A stretch of DNA of 64,000 bases from the NCBI GenBank assembly GCA_037974335.1, contig CM075760.1:28472402-28536401 (forward strand), given 5' to 3'. This document shows, piece after piece, positions 10,740 to 22,849 of this stretch (its first letter is position 1; each line of letters opens with the position of its first letter). Position numbers and translations under genes: made by a program. A model generated the notes under the pieces. That model was given only the letters and a program-made list of their open reading frames with translations, was not told the DNA's origin and did not search any database. Source of the DNA: Prionace glauca. Lineage: Eukaryota; Chordata; Chondrichthyes; Carcharhiniformes; Carcharhinidae.

Positions 10740-12115
10740 GACACAAGGAAACAATCATTTCTAGGGCCTTAGCACAGGTTTCCTTGTCAGGACGAGTGAC
10801 GCAGGGATTTATGTGACAAACACGGATTGGAATCCCTATGACATCCGCAGGAGTGACTGACACCACCTGACTAAGAGCTGGTATTCCCAAAGGGGGGACG
10901 ATCATGGCGGGCTTCATAAATGTCTGTTATCTGAGGTAACAATAGTGAATCTGTCAGAGGAAGAGAAAATAATCTGTTCCTTTTCATTCTTACAAGCAGT
11001 TCCACATTTATAGACAGAATCAGGACATGTAAAGATTGAAAAGTATGAAAACCTCTCCGGAAGAAAAAGAAGAGTGCAATAAATGTTAAGTGTTATTGTG
11101 CTTTTCCCAATCAAGTTCGATCCAGTATTCAGTTGTTCAAAGTGATGGTTTGTAAATAGAATTTCGGAATAGTTCCTGGCAATTACACACACACACAAAA
11201 GCACAAGTTTTGTCAAAAGATAAGATTTACACAAGATGGCAGCTGTATAAATATTGCAAGTTATTCAGTCTCAGTGAAGGACAGGGAGAGACACAAAAAG
11301 GATGCTGGGACAATGATGTAGACGAACCATTAAAATGCTCCCATTCTCGAAAATCCTTGAAATTTTAAACACGTGAAGGACATATCTTATTTATTTCCCA
11401 AAATTACTGTGAAATCTGATTCGATCACCCTTTTAAGCTGTTCATTCCAGTTCATAACAAATCTTGCGTAAAAATAAATAATTTCATTCCTGTCTCTCAG
11501 CTCAATAAAATAAACGTTTGCCGATTGGTTGCTGACCGCCCTCCCAGTTGAAATATTCTCTCTTTAATTGCCCCAATCAAAACTTCATGATTTTGAGTAC
11601 TAATAAAAGTGTTCAAAAGATTGACAAGGAAATAGAGAGAGGAGGAGAGACTTGGAGAGTTGGAAGAAATAAAAACGGGATGCTGACAGATAAAAGCTGA
11701 GAAACAACAAGTAAATAGCAGATGGAGAGAAAATGATTAAACAATGAAACATAACAGATATAATTTTCTTTCTTCATGAAAACCGGGAGTTCAGTGACTG
11801 ATCCAGTGACCATCAGTTATGTCCGGGAAACTCTGAACAGATCACAACAGACTCATTTGTAAATGTCACCGCAATGTGACCTGTCTGACTCTGCCCTGAC
11901 TCTGTGGGCAGATATTGGCCGCACTGACAGATGTTCTCACCAGATTGTGGTCCCTAGATTTATTTTCTGCTCGGAGGTGAGATGTGCGGTTTGGAACCTG
12001 CAGCAAGAATCGGGAAGTTGTGATACCTGAGATTGAAACAGTGGGCGTCAGTTTGATGTTATCACCGTGAACAGTCTTCCTGCCTGTGAGGGTGAACTCA
12101 CTCTGACAGCCTGAA
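10740..12115. other. No feature recognised
   Basis: No coding, RNA or known repeat signal. It includes a short CA run near 11190. The segment 11820-12110 has a more balanced base composition than its surroundings but no usable frame. Confidence 0.5.
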
Positions 12116-12376
12116 TTTTAGAACGGAGTTGAGGAGAAACTTCTTCACTCAAAGGGTGGTGAATCTCTGGAATTCTCTACCCGTTGAAGTGGTGGAGGCT
12201 GCCTCGCTAAATATTTTCAAGAAGCGGGTTGATGGGTTTTTGATAAGAGAGGGGATTAAGGGTTATGGGGAGAGGGCGGGAAGGTGGAACTGACCACGAC
12301 AGATCAGCCATGATCTTATTGAATGGCGGGGCAGGCTCGAAGGGCTAGATGGCCTCCTCCTGCTACTATTTCTTAT
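12116..12376 (+). mobile_element. CR1-like LINE family A, 3' end
   Basis: It covers the last codons (FFTQRVVNLWNSLP region to the stop) and the 3' UTR, ending ATTTCTTATG. It is 5' truncated at TTTTAGAACGGAGTTGAGGA. It abuts an oppositely oriented LINE fragment at 12377. Confidence 0.9.
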
Positions 12377-12990
12377 GCATTCCTCGGATGCATTCCATCC
12401 GGTCCTGGGGACTTGTCCACAATCAGCCCCTCCAGTCTGTCGAGCACCACCTCTCTAGTCACAGTAATGTCATTAAGACCCTCCATTCCTACCACCTTTC
12501 CATCGCTAACACCCGGCAAATTATTCACGTCCTCCTCCGTGAAGACAGAAACAAAAAAGTTATTCAAGACCTTAGCCATATCCCCATCCCCTACCACTAG
12601 CTCCCCTTTCTCATCCTCTAAAGGACCAACGTTCACCCTAGCCAGCCTCTTCCTTTTTATATATTTATAAAAACTCTTGCTATCCTTTTTTATATTAAGT
12701 GCTAGCCCAGCCTCATAGCTTCTCCTACCCTCCTTTATCAACTTCTTTGTCAATCTTTGTTGACATTTAAACCTTTCCCAATCTTCTTCTCGCCCACTGC
12801 TCTTAGCTACTCCAAACTCCTCCGCTTTTAATTTAACACTTTCCTTCACCTCCTTCGTTATCCACGGCTTATTACCTCTCCTCCTACTGTCCTTTTTAAC
12901 CATAGGAATAAATTTCTGCTGAGCACCAAGAAAGATCTCCTTAAAGATCCTCCACTGCTCCTCAGCAAACCTACCTTCCAACGCACTATA
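12377..12990 (-). mobile_element. CR1-like LINE, endonuclease-RT linker fragment
   Basis: On the minus strand the frame reads FAEEQWRIFKEIFLGAQQKF, then KPWITKEVKES, a basic YKYIKRKRLA stretch, LNNFFVSVFTEEDVNNLP and DKSPGPDGMHPR. This is the region just before RT motif 1 in CR1-type ORF2. Both ends are truncated, and it meets the plus-strand 3' end tail-to-tail. It is open over about 200 codons, so it is young. Confidence 0.88.
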
Positions 12991-13165
12991 GAGAGAGAGA
13001 CAGAGGGGAAAACACAGAGAGAGAAGGAGCCAGGGAGAGAGAGGGGGACAAGGAGAGACAAACAGAGACAGAGAGGGGGAGGGAGAGAGGCAGGAATGGC
13101 GGGGAGTGGGGGAGAGGGAGAAAGAGGCAGGGAGAGACAGAGAGAGAGAGATGCACACTAATACC
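12991..13165. repeat. GA-rich low-complexity tract
   Basis: GAGAGAGACAGAG-type sequence, similar to that at 1683-2432. The Ser/Leu/Pro-rich open frames on the minus strand come from this bias. Confidence 0.85.
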
Positions 13166-14093
13166 ATTCCACATATGGTGAATGATCTGCTGAGTGTCTC
13201 TGGCATTTTTTTCAGACCCCATGCATCTGCAATATATTCTTTTATGAACAACAGTTATTTGATCAGATTAGTAAAAGGATTGTCAATGAAGAGAAAGCTT
13301 TGTGGATTGATTTAGACGAGGAAACTGAGATAAGTAAATTTCGGAGGGAATACCAGAGGTTAGGGCCTAAGCAGTTGAACACATTCCAAATTTTAAAAAA
13401 AAGACAATCATTTAAAATATAACAATACAAACTGCAGGAAGTCAAACGTGACATAACTGTCAAAACTTGTTCTATGGCAATTTATTTTCTTTTTTTCTGG
13501 GAAACAGATAAGCAATTAATGATTGGGTAGATATTCAGCCTGTTGGATCCATCTGACATATTGTAAGTCCACAATTCAGTCTCACCCTGTCACCGTATCA
13601 GTGAATGTTTTTAATAAAATGAGACAGACGAAACATTTTTCGCTAAAATCTGTGGTAAATTGACGCAATGCAACACATTATTCAACTATTAAAATTTGTC
13701 TCAACAGGGATTGTCTGACGGTGTTACAACGAATGCTGCACCATGCTTCACACACTGACCTGTCCCCCAATGACATTTAATCACTTAGAAATTGGTTAGA
13801 ACGTTCACGCTAAATACAATAACAGAGCAATTCGGCGTTTCTCACAGTTACTTATAGATATTAGCAAAAAATAAACCTATATTTCCAAACAAGAATGACT
13901 GGTATCGGACAGACACATCCACATATATCGTGATTGATAATATCTTGACAGAAACATATTCATTGTTCGAAATTGAATTAACAGAGAGGGGTTCTTCCGT
14001 CATGTAAAGAGACAATCCTTGTGTAATATAAAAATACATTGGATCTCATTTAGCATAATCAGTGGTGGACATTAGTACTAATTGAGAGGACCT
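13166..14093. other. No feature recognised
   Basis: AT-rich, with no supported gene or repeat. Confidence 0.45.
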
Positions 14094-14521
14094 AATGTTT
14101 AGAAGAATGAGGGGAGATCTCATTGAGACGTATAAGATGATGAATGGGATGGATAGGATAGAGGTGGAGAGACTGTTCCCGCTCAAAAAAGACAGTAGGA
14201 CTAGGGGGCACAGCCTCAAGATAAAGGGGGGGCGGTTTAGAACAGAGTTGAGGAGGAACTTCTTCACTCAAAGGGTGGTGAATCTCTGGAATTCTCTGCC
14301 CGTTGAAGTGGTGGAGGCTGCCTCGCTAAATATTTTTAAGAAACGGGTTGATGGGTTTTTGATAAGAGCAGGGATTAAGGGTTATGGGGAAAGGGCGGGA
14401 AGGTGGAGCTGAGTCACGACAGATCAGCCATGATCTTATTGAATGGCGGGGCAGGCTCGAAGGGCCAGATGGCCTACTCCTGCTCCTATTTCTTATGTTC
14501 TTATGTTCTTATGTTCTTATG
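14094..14521 (+). mobile_element. CR1-like LINE family A, 3' end
   Basis: It encodes the last ~105 residues of the RT ORF with an open frame, then the 3' UTR and four TTCTTATG-type tail units. It is very similar to the copies at 19235 and 61784. Confidence 0.93.
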
Positions 14522-15290
14522 TCACGTAAATAGAGGGATGGTCCAGTGTAGATTAACGAGAGAGACGAGCGAATGTAATATAAAGAGGTTACGATCTACC
14601 GACGTACAATTAAAGGTTGGATGTGGTACAAAATAAGTAGAAGTATGGACTGGTGTGATGTAATCAGAGAGATGGTTCCTTTAATTCATAACTAATAAAG
14701 CTGTGCCTTCTGTATACTGGCCCTTTTGCCAGTGGGTAACAGTTTCTTCCTAATGCGTAAAACATTCCCATTTATAGCTTTGAATTTTGTACTAAATCTC
14801 CCATAGACTGCTCAGTTCGAAGAGAAACAAACTCAGCATTCAGCTGTTCTGATGGTGGAACTCATGCATCGTTAACGCCAAACTCTCAGACCTTCTGCCT
14901 CGCGTGTTTCCAAATGTTATTTTAAGATTTGATGGAAGTTTTACGTAGATTGCCATTAATGATTGCCATCGAGACAGATAAAATTCAAGACTAGGAAAAA
15001 ACTTGCCTCTGACAATCAAATACATCCGTGTAACATTGGACAATGACCTCACACTTTAGACACAGTGAACTAAATGGCATAATGTTAAAACACAAAATGT
15101 GATCAGTTAACAGACTTATCTCACAGGAGTCAAAATCATTTTTGAAACAGATGGTAATATGTTCAATTCCCACAACAGATCCCTGAACTCATGATCCAAC
15201 CTGTGACCCAGTTATGAATGTTCAATTATTTCATTATTAGATGCGATGATACCTAATTGTAGCAATATTGTATTAAACTGGTAATACAGA
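14522..15290. other. No feature recognised
   Basis: No frame or repeat could be supported. A short stretch just after it (15300-15370, GCTCTGGGGACAGGAGTTTA then CAATTCAATTAATT) is probably a worn SINE family B piece. Confidence 0.4.
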
Positions 15291-15589
15291 ATTTTGAAAT
15301 AATGCTCTGGGGACAGGAGTTTAAATTCCAACCTGACAGCTGGGGAATTTCAATTCAATTAATTTGCTTCAACTGAAACATTCTTCTGTAATTAATAACA
15401 ATCATATTTCACCAAAGCTCATTTTCTTCTCTAGTGGTTTTAAAGAGAGGACATTTTATTCCTTACTTATAAAGTATAGACAATTGTCAGAAGAAGCAAC
15501 AGGCCTGAGTGAATCAAACGAATGAAGACAAAATGATTGAGGGGGGAAATAGATTATGAGAATAAAACTGCAGGGAACATTGGAGCTGT

Positions 15590-15850
15590 TGATGGAACTG
15601 TAGCATAGTAGTGAGCATTCCTGTTTCACAGCTGCCCGGATTCGATTGTCCTCTTGGGAGACTGCCTGGGTGGTCCTGCACGTTCTCCCTGTGTCTACGT
15701 GGGTTTCCTGTGAGTGCTCCAATTTCCATGCACATTCTGTTTTGGTCAGAAGAATTCACCCGGATAGGCGCCACACTGCGGTGACTTGGGGATTTCACGG
15801 TAACTTCATTGCAATGCTAATGTAAGCCTCATCAGTGATTTTTTTAATAA
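15590..15850 (+). mobile_element. SINE family A variant
   Basis: The tRNA-like head (TAGCATAGTAGTGAGCATTC) is followed by CACGTTCTCCCTGTGTCTAC. A variant 3' end (GCGCCACACTGCGGTGACTT, then TTCATTGCAATGCTAATGTA) ends in TTTTTTAATAAAC. The same 3' end occurs, inverted, at 16695. Confidence 0.75.
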
Positions 15851-15949
15851 ACTAATTCCAAAAACGTCTATCAATATCTGAATGGACAAAGATTAATAAC
15901 ACAAATATTCGAAACTTGCATTCAGAATCCAGATAAATTATAGTGGGGA

Positions 15950-17868
15950 AGGAAGAAATGTTGGTGGAATAGACAACAAAGTTTGCCTTCATCTTCGCAA
16001 AAGAGGACACAAGTATCCTTCAAAAAATGTTATGGAACCAAGGGAATAGTTGGAAGACGGCATTGAACAATACTAGTATTCGTCGAAAAATCATGTTGGG
16101 GAAATTGATACGGTTAAAAGCTGAGAAATCACCGGGGCCTGATAATCTACATCCCAAAATATGAAGGGAAATGGCCCCGGAGAATATTGGATGCATTGGT
16201 GTTCATCTTCTAAAATTCGGTACACCCTGTAGCAGTTCCTACAGATTGTAACTCCAATGTACACAATGGAAGGGAGAGTGACGATGATGAATTACAGCCT
16301 GATATTTGTACCAGTGAAGATGTCAGAGACTGTTATCAAAGATATGATAGCAAAATATTTGAAAGGCATCAACGGAGTTGGATGAAGACAAGATGATCTT
16401 AAGAAAGCCATGCTATTCTTAACAAACCTATTTGCGTTTTTTAGTTAATATAAATAATAGAATAGGCAAGGGGAGGGGGTGGACCACCGTACGTGGTGTA
16501 TTTTCACTTTCAGGAGACATTTGGGAAGGTTCCTCATAAAATACTAGAAAACCAAATTAAAGCACGTGGGATGGGGATTAACGTATAGGCATTGGTATAT
16601 AAATTGTTGACAGATAAGAATGTGAGAGTGGAAATAGATGGGGATTTTTCCCGAGTGGTGTTTCAGCTCCAAGTGGGGTACCACAGGGTCTGAATTTATT
16701 TTATTTATTTATTCGCCACAAGTACGCTACGATGCAATGAGGTTACAGTGAATATTCCTCAGACATCACACTTCAGCTCACTTTCGGGTCCACACAACTG
16801 AGGCAGAATTTATGCCAATGCACCTAAGCAAAATGACTGTGGGACTGTGGGAAGAAACCTGAACACCTGGAAGAAACCCACTTAGACACGGAGAGAACGT
16901 GCAGACACCGTACAGCAATGACCCAAACTGGGAAATGAACCGAAGTCCCTGGCACTGTGCCAGTGGGACCTGGATGAGGGAATCAATTGTAGCATGTCTA
17001 AAATGGTTAGCCAGACAAAATTTGACAAATTCGTGAACTGTGAGGAGGGTCGTGGGGGTAGCGCGGGGGTGGGGGGGTGGGGCTGGGGTGGGAGAGGTGC
17101 TGCAGGGAGGGGGGCTTCAATGTGATCTGGACAATTTGAGTGAATGGGTGAACACATGGCAGATGCCTTACAACGGGGATAAATGTACAGTTATATACTG
17201 GTGTGTAAAGCCGAAAGCAACATATATTAGGAAGTGTGATGTAAAAATTGATCTGGGTGTCCTTTTGCACCACTCAATGAAATTTCAGAGGCAAGTACAA
17301 CAAGCAATTAGGAAGGCTTTTGTTGCAAGAAGACATGATTTCAGAATTAGGGAAGTCTTACTGCAGTTACTCCGGGCCTAGAAAGAGTGCAGAAGGGATT
17401 TACTAAAATGCTATCGGGACTTGATTTATAAGGAGAGGTTGGATCGACTGGGCCTTTTTTTTTCTCTGGGGTGTAGAAGGCTGAGGGTTAAACTTATAAA
17501 CTTCTACTAAATGATGAGTGGCATAGATCAGCAAGATAGTCAATATCTTGTCCCAAAGATAGGGGAGCCTAAAACTAGAGGGAACAGGTTTAAGGTGAGA
17601 GGGGAGAGATACAAAAGTCTCCAGAGGGGCATTTGTTTCCACAGAGAGGGTGGTGAGCGTCGAGAACAAGCTGCCAAAGATTGTAGTAGACGTTGTTCAA
17701 TTTAGCCTTTTAAAAAGCATTTCGCCAGTTACATGAGTAACTTGGGTACAGAAGGATATGGGCCAAGTGCAGGCAATAGGGATTAGTTTTGGTGTTGAAA
17801 AAAAAGGGCATCTTGCCAAGTTAGTCCGAAAGACCTGTTTCCATGCTGTAAACCTCTATGACTCTATG
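15950..17868 (+). mobile_element. Old CR1-like LINE split by a SINE
   Basis: Pieces in order are AEKSPGPDNLHP (near 16125), diverged RT, the DLGVLLHHSMKFQRQVQQAI region (near 17250), RVQKGFTKMLSG (17385), GIDQQDSQYLVP (near 17525), KTRGNRFKVRGERYKSLQRG (17570) and a CR1-type 3' end finishing CTCTATGACTCTATGAC. Stops and shifts are frequent. A SINE sits in it at about 16695-16970, and a G-rich run at 17054-17115. Confidence 0.75.
16695..16970 (-). mobile_element. SINE family A variant, inserted in an old LINE
   Basis: Read on the minus strand it runs from a tRNA-like head near 16970 through the GTTCTCTCCGTGTCTAAGTG motif to a TTCATTGCATCG-like end and AAATAAATAAAATAAA at 16690. LINE sequence continues on both sides. 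Confidence 0.75.
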
Positions 17869-18045
17869 ACAGAGATGATTGACTTTTAACAGCCACAACC
17901 ATCTTACTCTGTGCTCGGTATGACTGCGGCCAGTGAAATATTTTCCCCCGGATCCCCATTGATTGAAGCTTTGTTCAGGGTCCTTGCTGTGACAGTCGGT
18001 CAAGTGCTGCACTGATGTCGAGGGCAGGCTCTCTCACCTCACCAT
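17869..18045 (-). mobile_element. LINE of a second clade, RT middle fragment
   Basis: On the minus strand the sequence corresponds to the RT phrase (A)LDIxAAFDRVWHxGxLxKL and SMGIRGKxxxW, worn by shifts. It matches the family seen at 18215 and 30085. This phrase differs from the CR1-like families here (MDFSKAFDKVPHARLL), so it is another non-LTR clade. Confidence 0.6.
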
Positions 18046-18142
18046 ATTAAATCAGCCAATTCCACTATATTTGGAGTAAGTTTAAATGATTTCTGGAAAT
18101 GAGTGTTCATAGTGGGACCCCAACAGAGCATCACTGACCAAA

Positions 18143-18214
18143 TTATTATTATTACCATTATTATTATTATTATTATTATTACTATTATTATTATTACCAT
18201 TATTATTATTGATT
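18143..18214. repeat. (ATT)n microsatellite
   Basis: About 24 ATT units with ACC and ACT interruptions lie between two pieces of the minus-strand LINE. Confidence 0.95.
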
Positions 18215-18760
18215 ATTCAAGAATCCTTGATACGTTCCATTATGTTGACCGAGTTCCGCTCATTGGGCGGAAGTTGGTGCATTTGAATTTGTCCTGCCTT
18301 TTGCGATCAGGCATGTCTACCAAAATTCCACAATGTTGTGTCAAAGCTGTACTTGAATAGATTGGCTGGGGCACAGCTAGTCCCAGAGCAAAAATCGTTA
18401 TTATTGTTGCTGAAGTATTGTCAGGACGAATAATCTTTACATTGTCCAATGCTTTTAACATGGGGTTAGGCCACATGCCATTCATGATCATATTGCATGA
18501 CCGAGCGGGCTCCAGGAGATGAATGACCAACTCCTGTCCCTATCCTGTCCCTATCTTCCGATGTTATCATGTGAAATGAGTTGAACTACTCGGAGACTGG
18601 CATCCGTGATGCACTAGACCTCAGGAGGAGGCCGAGATGAAACATCCTCTTGGCACTTCTGGCTGAAGATATTAGCAATTGTTTCAGTCTTGTTTCTTTT
18701 CCTTCTTGCTGAGCTTCCTCATCTTAAAAATTGGGATTTTATTTGAGACTTCTGCTGTAT
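18215..18760 (-). mobile_element. LINE of a second clade, RT N-terminal fragment
   Basis: The minus strand shows worn remains of the family's early RT region (GPDNIxxxxLK...CxAxLAxLFQYSY...PxxWKIAxVxPVxKK...NYRPISLLSIISKV). The opposite-strand DNA phrase CTCAGGAGGAGGCCGAGATG marks it. Many changes. Confidence 0.6.
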
Positions 18761-19234
18761 TTCATTTTAAACTACCATTCAGGGCCGTGTGCGGGAGAAC
18801 TGCAATGTTACATCCTGCCAGTAAAAATTCGGATCAGGTAGTCATGTGATGTATATATTGACATGTACCTGTGCAAATTAGTTGAACCAAGGTGCCATAT
18901 GGTACATTATATTGTAATCAGAGACACGGCCCATTCCAACGTATGTACATATGGAGGCCAATTCAGAATGAACGGACACAGAGTCCAGTGTGGTATTTAT
19001 TGAAGCAGTGCCTGAATCATCTAAAGTAACTGATCAAGATTTCAATTCCATCTGCTGGCAAAACTCTACAATTACAACTAACTGTGACAATATCATTATC
19101 AGGTATGATCAATGATACTAATGTATCAAGAATTCACACCCATAAATATAATACCACATCCCCTTCTGTGGAAGGTGCCAAAATTTAAGGTGCAAAGAAT
19201 TGTATATGTACGCTGTTGAATAATGTAGGTGAGG
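18761..19234. other. No feature recognised
   Basis: AT-rich sequence without a supported gene or repeat. Confidence 0.4.
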
Positions 19235-19803
19235 TCCAATCGGAATCTATCTTGGGGCCTCAATTATTTACAATAATCTTCAGCGACTGGATGGCCCTGG
19301 AGGGAGTGCAGAGGAGGTTTACTCGGCTGATACCGGAGTTGAGGGGATTGAGCTATGAGGAGAGGCTGAATAAACTAGGCTTGTACTCGTTAGAGTTTAG
19401 AAGAATGAGGGGAGATCTCATTGAGACGTATAAGATGATGAATGGGATGGATAGGATAGAGGTGGAGAGGCTCTTCCCGCTCAAAAAAGACAGTAGGACT
19501 AGGGGGCACAGCCTCAAGATAAAGGGGGGGCGGTTTAAAACAGAGTTGAGGAGGAACTTCTTCACTCAAAGGGTGGTGAATCTCTGGAATTCTCTGCCCG
19601 TTGAAGTGGTGGAGGCTGCCTCGCTAAATATTTTTAAGAAACGGGTTGATGGGTTTTTGATAAGAGAAGGGATTAAGGGTTGTGGGGAGAGGGCGGGAAG
19701 GTGGAGCTGAGTCACGACAGATCAGCCATGATCTTATTGAATGGCGGGGCAGGCTCGAAGGGCCAGATGGCCTACTCCTGCTCCTATTTCTTATGTTCTT
19801 ATG
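19235..19803 (+). mobile_element. CR1-like LINE family A with internal deletion
   Basis: The frame reads SILGPQLFTIIFSD (RT YxDD-side region), then jumps to MALEGVQRRFTRLIPELRGL and runs on to the stop, 3' UTR and TTCTTATG tail. Compared with the copy at 39402, about 130 codons between these segments are absent. The open frame (about 160 codons) and near-identity to its siblings indicate a young copy. Confidence 0.9.
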
Positions 19804-19889
19804 ACTTAAATAGTTACAAAAATAGACAAATATCCAACTGATATTGATTAAGATTTTTTTTAGAAAATACAAAGTTAAATTCAGTTGAT

Positions 19890-20587
19890 GTCCAATTAGA
19901 TTTGGAATTCCGGTGCAGAGCTTCTTAAAATGCCACGACCTGATGCAGAAAACAGTCAAGAAGGCCAAAGGAATGCTGGTCTTCATATCTAAAGGGTAGG
20001 AGTACAAGGATGCAGATGTTGTGCTGCAATTGTGCAAAATCTTTGTTAGACCCCAATTACAGAACTCTGAGCAGGTATGGGCAACAAACTTTGGAAGCGT
20101 GCTCACTCTGGAAGGAGTTCAATACTGGTTTACAAGAATTTTACCTGATTTTAAGGGATTAGGTTGTGAGGAGATTTTAGACAAATTAAGATTTTTTCGC
20201 TCGAATTCAGAAGTTTGAAGGGCGCGCTCACAGAAATCAACAAAATATTTACAGGGAAAGATAGATTTGACAAGGATAAAATGTTTCCACCAGTTGAAGA
20301 CTCGAGAATAAAGGACCATATGTTAAAAAAAGGCCAAGCCATGCAGGAGAGTTTATTCAAAGCATTTCTACACACAGAGAGTGGCGAAGTTTGGAACTCT
20401 CTTCCTTAAAACGCCGGTGGATGCCGGTTCAATTGTTAAATTTAAGTCTAAGATAGTTTTTTTTAATTGAGCAAGGGTATCAAGGGATATGGGTCATGGG
20501 CAGGCACATAGAATTTGGTTACTGATCAGCCAAGATCTTAAAGAATGGCGGGGCGAGTCTGTGGAGTTGAATGGCCCATTCCTGTTC
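19890..20587 (+). mobile_element. Older CR1-like LINE, 3' part
   Basis: It shows RT C-terminal phrases (KAKGMLVFISKG near 19950, LCKIFVRPQLQNSEQVWATN near 20030, GVQYWFTRILPDFKGLGCEE near 20115) and a 3' end GGCCCATTCCTGTTCCTATA. A few shifts. The foldback element at 20601 is inserted at its 3' end. Confidence 0.75.
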
Positions 20588-20600
20588 CTATATTGCCAAG

Positions 20601-20917
20601 ATGTGGGTATGCCGGCGTTGGACTGGCGTAAACATAGTAAAAAGTCTGACAACACCAGGTTTTAGTCCAACCTATTTATTTGATAATATCCTCACAAGCT
20701 TTCGAGGGGACTGCCTCTTCGTCAGGTGAATGGAGAGTTCTGGCCTCAGACAGAGCATATAAAGCACAGACAGTTTAGAGACTGTCTGTGCTTTATATGC
20801 TCTGTCTGAGGCCAGAACTCTCCATTCACCTGACGAAGAGGCAGTCCCCTCGAAAGCTTGTGAGGATATTATCAAATAAATAGGTTGGACTAAAACCTGA
20901 TGTTGTCAGACTTTTTT
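20601..20917. mobile_element. Foldback (palindromic) retroposon, copy 2, with 13-bp target duplication
   Basis: 317 bp. Its arms of about 135 bp are almost perfect inverted copies, meeting at about 20780 (AGACTGTCTGTGCTTTATAT mirrored by ATATAAAGCACAGACAGT). The left end starts ATGTGGGTATGCCGGCGTTG; the right end finishes GTCAGACTTTTTT. It is flanked by CTATATTGCCAAG at 20588-20600 and 20918-20930. A duplication of that length and a T-rich end point to target-primed insertion, not cut-and-paste. No coding capacity. Confidence 0.9.
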
Positions 20918-20930
20918 CTATATTGCCAAG

Positions 20931-21324
20931 CTAGCCTCAGAGCAAAATGCCTCAATTCATATTAATGTATTTCTGTTAAACCTGGTTAGAAGGAAGAATG
21001 TTGACCAAGGCTCTGTTGGAAACCATTGCACTCTTAAAGTCCAGCTCGGCAATCATGGCGTTGGGGAACGTTTATTCCTTCATCATTCCACCTGAAAGAT
21101 AGTTGGGGTCATTATCTCTGAAGCCTCCCAGGAAGGCAAGGTGGAGTCTTAAGTTGAAGGAAAATGTGTGTATTCATGTGTGTGTGTGTGTGTGTGTGTC
21201 TACGTACAGTGTATATGAAAAGAAGACAATATGTGAGACAGAATGAGAACAAGAGAGAATGTGTGGGTGTGTGTTTGGCTGTGTGCTTTGTCTGGAAAAT
21301 GTCAAGTTGTGCACAAATCAATTT
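20931..21324. other. No gene seen; (TG)n run
   Basis: Contains a GT dinucleotide run at about 21177-21199 and a GTGTGGGTGTGTG stretch near 21260. Nothing else is recognised. Confidence 0.5.
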
Positions 21325-22849
21325 CACAGTGTTCCAAATATAACAATCAACTCTCAACAACCTCATCATTTTCACTCATTCCAGCTTCGATTTGAAGACC
21401 CACCATCGGCAGGATGCGACTCTAGCCGGACAGCAGTATGTGTAACTGGGCAAAGACTTTTGAGATGCCCTGGAATACCACTCTGCTGTGAACAAGTTAA
21501 GCACAAGAAACAAATATTGGCCTTCCCAGAGATTCCCACATCCAATGGAAGAATAAATGAAATAAAACACAAGCATACATGTTTATGTAGTATAAAATAT
21601 ATCATCTCTCTGAATCAGCTCTCGCAATCTGCCTGTATTTATTTCTATCCAACTATCACAGTGTTTGGTTGTGTTGGAGAGATCATCATTGTTGCTACCA
21701 AGGTGCCGGAGAAGCTGGAAACTTTCTTTTCCTAAGAAATGGGAAACATTGGTATAGATTTACAAATTAAAAGATCAGTAAGTTGCCTGCAGTACTGTTG
21801 CTGGGCAGACTTGTTTATAAATAGGCCCCATTGACAATGCAAGAGATTGAAGTTGGCTTGCAGCCAAGCGCTCAGTACTGAGTAAACAAATCTTTGATTT
21901 ACTGAACAAACACCGTCAGATGTTTCTTGTAAATATTTTCGGGTGTTTGGCAGCAGGTTGGACTGCCGCCAAATACTGCGTCGGAGAGATTAACGTGAAT
22001 CTGTAAGAATAGAATGGAACTCAGTCAGTAATATAATAATTATTTATTTCCCACAAGAAAGGAACGTTTTAATTTGTATTCTTTCTCAGCAAATATTTTA
22101 AATGAACGTACTGTTCATTATGTGATTAAACAATATCAGAAACTAGTAAAATGGCCAGGTGTTATTTCATTTTTATAACTTCCAAATAAATGTCCTTTCA
22201 ACAATTAAAACCACGTTGTGAGCGACTGCATGATATGCATGGAGGAGATTTTGATGATCCCAATCCCTCAGTTCAATGAGATCAGTGTAATGGCCCCAAA
22301 ATGAAAATAATTAAAAGTAGAAGAAAACCATATAACTGCCTTGAACAGCCCGGATTCTTGGAATATTCTCAGTGCTCTGCCCCTCTCTTACATTTGATTA
22401 GATCCATGTTCTGTTGTGCAGCATAATCTGATTTCAACCATTTATCAATCCCTCTCGTAGCTGCCAATCTGTGGAGAAATGACCTGTTCATACCCTGGTT
22501 CAGTGGAAGATAAAACATTTATTCTTGTGATATTGTGCAATATGCCGCAAAGTCTTGATGTCCTGTTTTCACACTACCAGTGAATATTAGACAGCCAGTA
22601 GCTGATAAAATGAGCTGCAATGATCTGGATGCTGACGGAGAACTTTCCTGATCCCTGTGTCCGGTCTGATTCATTAAATTCTCTGTCCAAAGTTGATTTT
22701 AATTTCATGTTTCTCTGTCAACTCAAGGAATCAGAAGTCAACCAGTTTTCTTTCACCGTTAATTTTCACAGGGTTAAATAGCTATTGGGGAAATATAAGG
22801 TGTAACATTGCATCATATGAGGATTTTTTTTTAATGTATTTGTGAGTTG

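Noticed and set aside
10726-11234. Two adjacent minus-strand frames (63 and 106 codons).
   Set aside because: No motif, no shared codon pattern and no splice context; one starts inside the minisatellite.
12986-13251. N-terminal part of a minus-strand frame fused to LINE coding sequence.
   Set aside because: The first part reads the GA-rich tract in reverse; only the part below 12990 is LINE protein. The fusion is accidental.
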